Shown here piece after piece: positions 26,656 to 34,041 of a stretch of 64,000 nucleotides of DNA. This DNA is from Roseinatronobacter thiooxidans. GTDB taxonomy: Bacteria; Pseudomonadota; Alphaproteobacteria; Rhodobacterales; Rhodobacteraceae. Position 1 is the stretch's first letter, and each line of letters opens with the position of its first letter. The stretch lies in assembly GCF_001870675.1 (NCBI RefSeq), contig NZ_MEHT01000001.1, forward strand, positions 62,001 through 126,000. Direction: 5' to 3'. Below the pieces are notes generated by a model. The model did no database searches, had not been told where the DNA came from, and worked only from the letters and a program-made list of their open reading frames with translations. The translations under genes and the position numbers were made by a program.

Positions 26656-26768
26656 GAAATTCAAACCCTGCCCTGCCGTGCGCGCACATGACAGTGGCAG
26701 GGCCGCGACGGCACGTTCTGCGGCAAGATCACGAAACCCGCCAAGCACGCGCCGCCCTTGCCGGGCAT

Positions 26769-27065
26769 TCAGTCAAGATGTTCGGGCAAATCCTTAAGCT
26801 GATCTTTCGTCCAGGCTGTATGCCCGTGCACCTTTCCTGCCCCGTCCCGCATCAGATGCACCTGATCACGCCCAAGCCTGACGGGTTTGGACCCGATGCC
26901 CAGAAATCCGCCCACATCGACAATCACTTCCATAGTGACCCCTGTGCCATGCAGATGTGAGATTGTGCCGATCTTCTCGTCTTCCGGCCCGTAAACAGGG
27001 GCATTTACAAGGGTGTCTTCGGTCAACTCGCTGGTTGCAAGCGGGGTATATGCGCTAAGGTCCAT
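26769..27065 (-). CDS. PRC-barrel domain protein
   Basis: A 98-residue protein with the PRC-barrel pattern: LVNAPVYGPEDEKIGTISHL at residues 24-43, then a VEVIVDVGGFLGIGSKPV-like strand (MEVIVDVGGF at about 52) and an RLGRDQVHLM segment. Such domains bind small molecules or RNA-processing partners; stand-alone copies are common in Rhodobacterales and of unknown role. The start at 27065 has AAGGAGAG eight bases upstream. It converges with the WecA-like gene. Confidence 0.75.
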   Translation of the reverse strand: MDLSAYTPLATSELTEDTLVNAPVYGPEDEKIGTISHLHGTGVTMEVIVDVGGFLGIGSKPVRLGRDQVHLMRDGAGKVHGHTAWTKDQLKDLPEHLD

Positions 27066-27540
27066 GTCTCTCTCTCCTTTGATGTGCAGGGTAAAGATGC
27101 CATCGGCAAATGGGGTAGAAGCTCGACTGCCATTTCGTTGGCCATGGCGAGAAATCGGGAAAACCGCCACATTCTTCGTGCCATTGCGCCCGATTGACAT
27201 GCCGAGGGCACCTTCACCCACCTAACCCACAGCAGCGCGACGCGTTCCATTGGGGTCATGGCGGTGCAAGGGTCTGCGGCTTACCGAGGGGTGCCCCCTT
27301 GTAGCTGGCACTTGCGCAATAAGACCTGCGTAGTTTCCGGCCCTATCCGGCTGTTTTTGCAACGCGTAACCTCTGGCAACGGGGCAAAACCCGCCGGCAC
27401 GGAAATGTCACACCTGTGAAGCGGAAATGTCACATCTGCGAAACAGCGCAGGAACAGTTGAAGCAATTTCGTTACATCATGAGATTTTTCATATATTATC
27501 CAGAGATTGTGCAGTGTGACAGACGCAGAGGGAATCGCTC
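27066..27540. other. Intergenic region with tandem repeat
   Basis: 475 bases between the divergent PRC-barrel and 83-residue protein genes. It contains the two-unit 22-base tandem repeat at 27400-27443 and an AT-rich stretch at 27470-27510. No further gene was recognised. Confidence 0.5.
27400..27443. repeat. Two-copy 22-base tandem repeat
   Basis: CGGAAATGTCACACCTGTGA plus AG (27400-27421) is followed at once by CGGAAATGTCACATCTGCGA plus AA (27422-27443), three mismatches in 22. It lies about 100 bases upstream of a small gene and could be a tandem regulator site. Confidence 0.7.
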
Positions 27541-27792
27541 ATGGCCTATCATAGCAAGGACGGGCAAGAATTCGTCGGTGTGCGGGCGTCTCGGACAGGG
27601 AAAAAACAGATCGTTTATGACGCATGCGCAGGCAAACGGATCGTGCTGACAATCAAAAACAATAGCGTCACATCGCATGCAATCGACGCAGTTTTGCGCG
27701 AAGGGATTGGCGCACAGAGAGTGCTTACAGGAGTGCTAAAAGCGCTGGATAAGCGGAATATCGCGTTCGAGTTGCCACAGGCTGACAGTTAA
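27541..27792 (+). CDS. Small hypothetical protein, 83 residues
   Basis: Reading frame with AGAGGGA about eight bases before ATG. The product is basic in its first half (SRTGKKQIVYDACAGKRIVLTIKNN) and carries no signal peptide or membrane helix. No family was recognised. It is preceded by an AT-rich region and a tandem repeat that may control it. Confidence 0.5.
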   Translation: MAYHSKDGQEFVGVRASRTGKKQIVYDACAGKRIVLTIKNNSVTSHAIDAVLREGIGAQRVLTGVLKALDKRNIAFELPQADS

Positions 27793-27852
27793 CTCGCCAA
27801 TCCGGGAAACTATGCCATAACCCCTTCACAGGAACCGACGAGGGGACGAAGG

Positions 27853-28242
27853 ATGCAGGCACTTATCCATCAGACGACTTTACACGGGCTGCAATTTCCC
27901 ATTCGTGGGTCTGGCGTGACGCTTGGCCAGACAGTCCATCTGAAATGTGAAAAAGACCACAGAGTAGCCGCTTTTGTAAAACTGCCTGTGCGCTGGACAT
28001 TCGGATTGGGCGGCACGCGGCTTCGGCAACTGGGCTATCTGCCTGTTGAAGCTGCCGAATTTGTAACACCTGCGCTGGAACGCCACGCCGTGTTACGCGT
28101 GCGGATCGTCGAGTTGGAACCTGCGCATGCCCGCACCGAAGGGGTTGATCAGGTCTGCGTGTCGGTTTGGGGGCAGCCCGCTGACCTGAAACCTGCGCGA
28201 CGCGTGGCGCAAGACTCCCCCGATCTGCCGCCCCTAAGTTAG
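27853..28242 (+). CDS. Hypothetical protein, possible HIRAN-like domain
   Basis: A 129-residue protein with a plausible ribosome site (GAGGGGACGAAGG before ATG). The centre reads VHLKCEKDHRVAAFVKL, then LRQLGYLPVEAAEFVTPALE and VLRVRIVELE. This order of strands and the GYLP step resembles HIRAN domains, which bind DNA ends or stalled forks, but the match is by eye and weak. The next gene unit is the NepR/EcfG pair. Confidence 0.45.
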   Translation: MQALIHQTTLHGLQFPIRGSGVTLGQTVHLKCEKDHRVAAFVKLPVRWTFGLGGTRLRQLGYLPVEAAEFVTPALERHAVLRVRIVELEPAHARTEGVDQVCVSVWGQPADLKPARRVAQDSPDLPPLS

Positions 28243-28327
28243 GCAGCGAACCGGCCCGCGCAGGCCCCGCACCCACCCGCGAAAATGACGCGTGTGGAAT
28301 ACCGGCCCCGTGGCGCGCATCTTAGTT

Positions 28328-28357
28328 TTGACAACATATATGCTAATCGCCTATAAG
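28328..28357 (+). promoter_or_regulatory. Sigma-70-type promoter of nepR
   Basis: TTGACA (28328-28333), an 18-base spacer, then TATAAG (28352-28357), about 78 bases before the nepR start. No EcfG-type GGAAC-N16/17-CGTT pair was found at this position. Confidence 0.6.
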
Positions 28358-28434
28358 CCCGCGACTTGCCGGAACTGAACGGCAGGATATGTCGGCATTT
28401 GGCCAGACTGCGAAACGTTTTAAAGGGTGTCGAA

Positions 28435-28602
28435 ATGTCAGATCAAAGCAAGGGCGAGTCCGCCGATGACGGTGAGGACGCCTCACTCGACCGCGACCTG
28501 AAAGCGCTGTTCAAGGCTGTTCAGTCCGAACCTGTTTCTGATGAGATCAAGCGCCTTGCACAGCAACTGGAAAGCCGGTTGAAAAATCTCGACAAAGACT
28601 GA
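28435..28602 (+). CDS. nepR: NepR-like anti-sigma factor
   Basis: A 55-residue acidic protein. After a disordered, Asp/Glu-rich start it carries LKALFKAVQSEPVSDEIKRL and LESRLKNLDKD, matching the two-helix NepR core including the conserved EPV/EPI step. NepR holds the general stress sigma factor EcfG inactive until phosphorylated PhyR binds it. The ATG at 28435 follows AAAGGGTG. Its 3' end overlaps the oppositely oriented sigma gene by 56 bases, unlike the usual co-directional nepR-ecfG arrangement. No phyR is in the window. Confidence 0.75.
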   Translation: MSDQSKGESADDGEDASLDRDLKALFKAVQSEPVSDEIKRLAQQLESRLKNLDKD

Positions 28603-29110
28603 CAGGCCCGCGCTTCCAACGGGGCTTGGCGCTCATGTTCGGCACGTCTTCTAGCTTTTTCTTCAACATGTTACGGCCCCGATTGACCCGGCTTTTAATC
28701 GTTCCGATTTCACATTGAAGCAAGTGCGCCGCATCGGCATAACTTTCCCCGATGACCAGAACAACAACCACTGCCTCCCGGTAGCTTAAAGGCAACTGTT
28801 GCAAGGCCTGTGACAGCTCGCATCCCTGCATATGCCACTCTTGCGTGGCGGGCGTGCTGACACTGCCAGAGGCACATTGATCCGCGCCTGTATGCTCATG
28901 TCGGCGCTTTTTCAGATTCGTATAGAAACAGTTGCGCATGATGGTGAATAGCCAACCGCGCATATTTGTGCCCGCCTTATAGGACGCGCTATATTCAACC
29001 GCCCTGAGAAGGGTCTCTTGCACCAGATCTTCGGCTTCGTCACGTCCCCGGCAAAGCACTCTGGAAAAACTCCGCAAGGCGGCAATATGGTCTAATACAT
29101 TATCTGACAC
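28547..29110 (-). CDS. ecfG: ECF sigma factor, EcfG (general stress) type
   Basis: A 187-residue sigma factor. Region 2 has DEAEDLVQETLLRAVEYSAS and MRGWLFTIMRNCFYTNLKKR, and region 4 has LPLSYREAVVVVLVIGESYADAA and IGTIKSRVNRGRNML. Regions and spacing match the EcfG/ECF15 group of alphaproteobacteria. It directs RNA polymerase to stress promoters when NepR is sequestered. The start is GTG at 29110 with GGGGA seven bases upstream. About 30 residues beyond region 4 are unusual and come from the stretch that overlaps nepR or lies beside it. Confidence 0.85.
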   Translation of the reverse strand: MSDNVLDHIAALRSFSRVLCRGRDEAEDLVQETLLRAVEYSASYKAGTNMRGWLFTIMRNCFYTNLKKRRHEHTGADQCASGSVSTPATQEWHMQGCELSQALQQLPLSYREAVVVVLVIGESYADAAHLLQCEIGTIKSRVNRGRNMLKKKLEDVPNMSAKPRWKRGPVSLCRDFSTGFPVAVQGA

Positions 29111-30194
29111 AGCTGGTCCCCATGCGTTTGCAGCCTAAATCTGCTGCGCGGTGTCAAGTTGGCTGGACGTGGCGTGCAACCTGTTGCGTCAACCGCTTGG
29201 TGCACAGCGCTTCCAGCTTGGCTGGCAGGCCTGAACTATGTGCCCGAACGGGGCTGCACCACAACTTGTGTTTGCACTAGGGCGAAGCCCTTTGTTACCG
29301 AAACTTCAGTTTACGCGCCCGCTTTGAAGTGCTGATCACAGGTTATGCCCTGTCTTGGATAAAGCCTTATCGTTACAAGACCGACTACCCGAGCAAACAG
29401 CACTTTTGCCGGTGCGATTATGTTGTGCGACCGTATCTTGGCCGCCAATGGTCAACCGCCCTATTCCCCACAACCCGATGATATATCGGTCGCGTCACCC
29501 TATTTCACGCGCGCCCTAACTGCAGCAGCGCCAGATATCGGCCGAGTCAGCGCCTCTATCGAATTAGGATTTTAAGGTATCTTTTGATGCCAGTCTACGG
29601 ATTTTGACAAAAATGTTCCGTTAAGAGCATGATATACGGCAGTTTCAACTAATAATTGTGCATGAGAGGGATCACATTGCAATCCTAGGTTGCACGCATG
29701 TTATAGTATATCCTTAAACTTTGCTGCCCGCACAAATAAAACATTCACAAATTCAAAATATTGATTCGCAATCACGAACCGGCACTCCCGCCAAAGGCGC
29801 AGAATCTGGCAGCGCGCCACGATTTTTTGCAGCCCCACGCCATAAAACTCTCTGAGGTTGCTGGAACATTTCCGCCCCCGGCCGGTTCCACTGCTTCTTG
29901 GCGCACAACACGAGGGAGAGGTTGCCATGCCTTAGCTACAGAGACTGGCCGCGCATGTCGCGGAACCGGCACTGGCCGCGCGAGGGTGGGGCGCGCAACA
30001 GCGACCGGAGGGCGCAGAGGCAACTGGAATGGGGTAGGACCAGTTGGCAATCTGCCGCATCGAACAACACGACACCATCGCCGACCACGGGCCAAAGGCA
30101 AGATCGCATACCGAGCTTTCCTGCGGCCCGGAACCAACCCGAACACGATTTGGGCAAGCGCGGTATCAGGCACAAAACAAAGGGCCAACATACA
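29111..30194. other. Long intergenic region upstream of galU
   Basis: About 1.08 kb without a supported gene. The segment 29500-29770 is clearly AT-richer than the surroundings and includes TTGACA at 29604; a -10 candidate CATGAT lies 18 bases on. The last 400 bases are GC-rich and give long open frames in several phases, but these lack ribosome sites and family features. Confidence 0.5.
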
Positions 30195-31112
30195 ATGACA
30201 CAGCATATTGCGTCGGTTATCATACCGGCTGCGGGACGGGGAACACGGCTGCTGCCAGCCACCAAGACCACGCCAAAGGAACTTTTAAACATATACGACC
30301 AGCCCGCCCTGCAATTCGCCATTGACGAAGCGATTGATCTGGGTGTCCAGCGGATTGTTCTGGTCATTCATCCAGACAAGATGGGAATCCGCCATTACCT
30401 GACCCCAGATCGCGCCTATATTCAGGATCTGCGCGCCTCGGGCAAGGCACGGCTGGGGGCCGCCCTGGCCAGTATCGAAGTGCCGGACCATATCGAAGTG
30501 GCCTATGTCGAACAGCCCCAACCCTTGGGCCTTGGCCATGCCATTTCCTGCGCCGAAGGGCTGGCCCTGCCCGGCCCGTTCGGGGTGATCTTGCCGGATG
30601 ATCTTATTCTTGGCACGCCCTGCCTGTCAGAAATGGCCGAGCATTATCAAAGCGGGCACATGATTGCCGCACTGGAAGTCCAGCCAGAAGACACCAGCAG
30701 CTATGGTATCTTTACCGTAACACAGCCCTCGATCGGGCGCAGCGTGCTGGTATCCGGCATGGTCGAGAAACCCGCCCCCGGCAAAGCGCCATCGCGTCTG
30801 GCCGCTGTGGGGCGCTATATTCTGGACCCGCGCATCTTTACCACGCTTCACAATGTGCCTTACGGCGCAGGCGGCGAGATACAGTTGACAGATGCCATCG
30901 CGCGCGATGCCGACCATGTGCCCCTGCATGCCTTTCGGTTCAGCGGCACGCGCTATGATTGCGGCTGCCATGACGGGTTAATGGACGCAGCCCTTGCCCG
31001 CCAGCGCATGGTCAAGCATGCGGCAAACGGGGCTGCGCTTTCAACCCTTCCGATGGGCGCGAAACTTCCCCCGCTTCGGCCTGATCCCACCGATTTTTAT
31101 CAAACCAGATAG
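30195..31112 (+). CDS. galU: UTP-glucose-1-phosphate uridylyltransferase
   Basis: A 305-residue nucleotidyltransferase. The nucleotide-binding IIPAAGRGTRLLPATKTTPK begins at residue 9, with later VEQPQPLGLGHAI, ILPDDLIL and VGRYILDPRIF segments. It makes UDP-glucose, the precursor of UDP-galactose and of glucosyl units used by the exopolysaccharide genes that follow. Length is normal for GalU. The start at 30195 places the conserved segment at the usual distance; longer upstream frames are rejected. Confidence 0.92.
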   Translation: MTQHIASVIIPAAGRGTRLLPATKTTPKELLNIYDQPALQFAIDEAIDLGVQRIVLVIHPDKMGIRHYLTPDRAYIQDLRASGKARLGAALASIEVPDHIEVAYVEQPQPLGLGHAISCAEGLALPGPFGVILPDDLILGTPCLSEMAEHYQSGHMIAALEVQPEDTSSYGIFTVTQPSIGRSVLVSGMVEKPAPGKAPSRLAAVGRYILDPRIFTTLHNVPYGAGGEIQLTDAIARDADHVPLHAFRFSGTRYDCGCHDGLMDAALARQRMVKHAANGAALSTLPMGAKLPPLRPDPTDFYQTR

Positions 31113-31324
31113 ATGCGCCATATGCCAGCGCAGGTGGTGGCTGGCACATCGCGCGCCACCCGCCGCCCGCGCCGCTTTGGCCTGCGCGGGCAAGATTAGC
31201 GTGAAAAAACCCAAAACTGCCCACCGTGGCAGAGAAACATCCCTGAAAGACAGAATTCGATGACGTGTGAAAGAATTACACCTGCGGCGCAGAATTTTGC
31301 TAAATTTCACAGGAACATAATCAA

Positions 31325-31348
31325 CCCCCTGATGTTGGACTCAGGGGG
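31325..31348 (+). promoter_or_regulatory. Leader hairpin before the outer-membrane channel gene
   Basis: CCCCCTGA (31325-31332) and TCAGGGGG (31341-31348) form a perfect 8-base stem with an 8-base loop, 22 bases before the next start codon. No T run follows, so an mRNA leader structure is more likely than a terminator. Confidence 0.45.
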
Positions 31349-31369
31349 AATCTGTGGAGCAACTGCCAA

Positions 31370-32794
31370 ATGCCTTTAAACGCCGTGAAATATTTGAAGC
31401 CCGCAGCAAAAGTTGCTGTTCTGTCTGTATTGCTTGGGGCCTGTGCGCCGATGGGGCCATATGTCGCCAGCAGAGACTTTACAGTACCAGCACACTGGGC
31501 GGCGTTTGCCCAAAGCGAACCGCGCATGGCCGATCAAGGCTGGGTCGCGTCATTCAACAGCTCTGTACTGAACCAGCTTGTCCAAGACGCCATGACAAGC
31601 AACCGCGACCTGCGCGCCGCTGCCGCACGCCTGACCGAGGCGCAAGCCCTGGCACGGCAATCGGGCGCGGGGGCCTTTCCAACGCTTGATGCCGAACTGG
31701 GCACACGGGCCGATGGCAACGGCTCGTCGCGCAGCGGTGTCGTGGCCGGACTGGGCGTGAATTGGGAACTGGACCTATGGGGCAGGGTTCAGGGCCAGCG
31801 CATGGCTGCCGGATATGAGGCCGTCGCCGCCGAGGCGATTTTCGAGGCCGCGCGACAGTCGCTTGCCGCAGCCGTGACACTTGCGTGGATCGATGTGAAT
31901 GGCAACGCGCGGGCCTTGGAAATTGCGCGTCAGGAACTGACGGCACGCCAATCCCTGCTTAACAGCGTCGAAGCGCGGATCGAGGCGCAAGAAATTCTGG
32001 CGGTCGAGGGGAATTCGGCGCGCGCCGATGTCTCGCGCGCGCGCGATCGGGTGATTGCGTCCGAAGCCGCCGTGGCCAACGGGTTGCGGGTGCTGGAAGT
32101 GCTGACAGGGCGCTACCCCTCTGGCCGCCTGAATGCCGTGACGGGCCTGCCTGCATTGCCGGGCCGTGTTCCGGTCGGATTGCCTGCCCAGATTCTAGAG
32201 CGGCGACCAGACATTATTGCCGCAGAACGGCAGGTGGCAGCCGCCTTTTATCGCCGCAGTCAGGCCAAAGCGGCCCAAATGCCGCTTGTGTCCTTGTCGG
32301 GCGACATTACCCGCCGCCATGGCGGGCTGACACCGGACGGGCTGGTGTGGTCGCTGGTTGGCAATATCTTTGCGCCGATCATAGATGGCGGGCGGCGCGC
32401 AGAAGAGGTGAACATTCGTACCGCGCGACAGCAAGAAGCCCTTGCGCTTTATGGTGCCCAAGCGCTGACCGCCTTCCGCGAGGTTGAAACGGCCATCGCC
32501 GATGAAGCGGCCCTTCGCCGCCGCTTGACCCTGCTGAACAGCGCGGCGCGCGAATTGGAGCAGGCGGTCGGAACCGAACGCCAGCGCTTCGAGGCGGGCG
32601 AGCTGGAAGCCTTCCGCCTGAATGATCTGCGCGTGCGCTATTACGCAGCGCTGCGCGACGCCCATGCCGTTCGCGTGGCGCTGCTGCGCAACCGTGTCGA
32701 GTTGCATCTCGCGCTCGGCGGTTCCTTTGTCACCGAGGTGCCTGCGCCAGCCGCCTCTCAACAGGATTTAGCCAGTGCAAGCCAAACCGATTAG
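31370..32794 (+). CDS. Outer-membrane efflux lipoprotein, NodT/OprM (TolC) family
   Basis: A 474-residue outer-membrane channel protein. A lipoprotein signal ends in LLGAC (Cys near residue 25). Two repeated coiled-coil OEP halves follow: DLRAAAARLTEAQALARQSG and FPTLDAELGTRADG in the first, PDIIAAERQVAAAFYRRSQA and FPV-like strands in the second. NodT/OprM proteins form trimeric exit ducts for RND pumps. No RND pump or adaptor gene accompanies it, so partner and cargo are open; a link to the secreted proteins or glycan nearby is only inference. GTGGAG is ten bases before the start. Confidence 0.85.
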   Translation: MPLNAVKYLKPAAKVAVLSVLLGACAPMGPYVASRDFTVPAHWAAFAQSEPRMADQGWVASFNSSVLNQLVQDAMTSNRDLRAAAARLTEAQALARQSGAGAFPTLDAELGTRADGNGSSRSGVVAGLGVNWELDLWGRVQGQRMAAGYEAVAAEAIFEAARQSLAAAVTLAWIDVNGNARALEIARQELTARQSLLNSVEARIEAQEILAVEGNSARADVSRARDRVIASEAAVANGLRVLEVLTGRYPSGRLNAVTGLPALPGRVPVGLPAQILERRPDIIAAERQVAAAFYRRSQAKAAQMPLVSLSGDITRRHGGLTPDGLVWSLVGNIFAPIIDGGRRAEEVNIRTARQQEALALYGAQALTAFREVETAIADEAALRRRLTLLNSAARELEQAVGTERQRFEAGELEAFRLNDLRVRYYAALRDAHAVRVALLRNRVELHLALGGSFVTEVPAPAASQQDLASASQTD

Positions 32795-32822
32795 CCTATC
32801 CCTGCTTTGCTACGGGCCGGTC

Positions 32823-33941
32823 TTACCCCGGCAACTTCGACCAATAGAGTCGGCCCGTAGTTGCCCGCAGCAAGGTCTGCGGCATAAGACGGATGGACGA
32901 AATCGTCATGGCGCGCCTGACATATCCTTGGCGCAGCAAACGGGCAGCGGTGGCAGACTGCATCTTCGCCAGATCGGCAAGGTTTTCAAGCGTCAGCCCC
33001 GCTGCATCTTTTTCAAGCGCGCGCGCGATAAAGCTGCAATCGCGCGCTTCCAATTCATAAGGGCGGTAACCTGCCAGTTCCATCAGCTTGGCGGCGCTGG
33101 CAACACGCAAGTGGCGCTGCTCGTCAAGGCTCAGGCCGGTATCGCTTGCAGCCCGTGCAACCATTTCGGCCAGATGGGTCGCTTCACGCCAGCGCGGCTT
33201 GGCTGGCAGTACAATGTCACGCAGCCCTGCCGCGCGCCGGCAGGCCGACAGTGCCGCAAGCTGCGAACACAGTGCCATCAGGCGGCCATTGACGATAGAA
33301 GATGCCGAAATACTGCCCGAATGCACACGGTAAGAACCGACAATCTCAGGCAGGCTGACAAGTGCGCCATATTCGGCAAGACGCCAATACAGATCACTAT
33401 CCTCCGAGACGGGAAAGGGCCGGTAGCCGCCCACCGCGACCAGCGCATCCCGCCGCGCCATGAAGAACGGCTGTGTCAGGGGCGGTTCGGTCGCGGGCGC
33501 GCGGGCAGGGTCGGCGCGGGTGACACAGGGCGGGCAATGGGTGCGGCCCGTGCGCGTGCCATCAGCGCGTATTTCCCGATGCGCCCCCGAGGTGGCGACG
33601 ACACGCGGATACATCAGCAAATACGCGATCTGCCTTGCATGGCGGTCAGGGTCGGACATGTCATCTGCATCAAGCCGCGCAACAAAGGGGCTGTCTCCGG
33701 CGGCAAGCCCTGCATTCATGGCCGCGGAAATTCCGGCCCCCGACTGGCGGATCACACTGACACGGCGATCATCGGCAGCAAAGCCCCGCGCAAGGGTCTG
33801 CGTCTCGTCGGTGCTGCCATCATCGACAATGAACAACCGCAAATCAGTCGCACTTTGCGCCAGAACCGAGGAAATCGCACAGGCCAAAGTCGCGGCGGCG
33901 TTTCTGGCCGGTATAATCACATCGCAGGGGGGGAAAGACAT
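32823..33941 (-). CDS. Glycosyltransferase family 2
   Basis: A 372-residue cytoplasmic glycosyltransferase of the GT-A fold. CDVIIPARNAAATLACAISS opens the domain, LFIVDDGSTDETQ holds the first Asp pair, and VARLDADDMSDPDRHA is the DxD metal/nucleotide site; SEDSDLYWRLAEYG supplies the probable catalytic acid. The last 120 residues are helical and of no known domain. The start at 33941 has AAGGAAG upstream. It faces the ExoP/ExoF genes and is likely one of the sugar-adding enzymes of the repeat unit. Confidence 0.85.
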   Translation of the reverse strand: MSFPPCDVIIPARNAAATLACAISSVLAQSATDLRLFIVDDGSTDETQTLARGFAADDRRVSVIRQSGAGISAAMNAGLAAGDSPFVARLDADDMSDPDRHARQIAYLLMYPRVVATSGAHREIRADGTRTGRTHCPPCVTRADPARAPATEPPLTQPFFMARRDALVAVGGYRPFPVSEDSDLYWRLAEYGALVSLPEIVGSYRVHSGSISASSIVNGRLMALCSQLAALSACRRAAGLRDIVLPAKPRWREATHLAEMVARAASDTGLSLDEQRHLRVASAAKLMELAGYRPYELEARDCSFIARALEKDAAGLTLENLADLAKMQSATAARLLRQGYVRRAMTISSIRLMPQTLLRATTGRLYWSKLPG

Positions 33942-34041
33942 GGTGCTTCCTTTGTCGATCAAGTCTCGCGGGTAACCCGCACGGCGCACCAACCTGTCTT
34001 GGGGCGTTTTGTTTCAGTATTTGCTAAAGGATGAATATAAA

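Noticed and set aside
26670-26703. Terminator between the WecA-like and PRC-barrel genes
   Set aside because: GCCCTGCC/GGCAGGGC arms exist but the 18-base loop and missing T run make a terminator call unsafe.
29772-30206. 144-codon minus-strand frame upstream of galU
   Set aside because: Pro/Arg-rich translation, no ribosome site, and overlaps a region with several competing frames; treated as non-coding.
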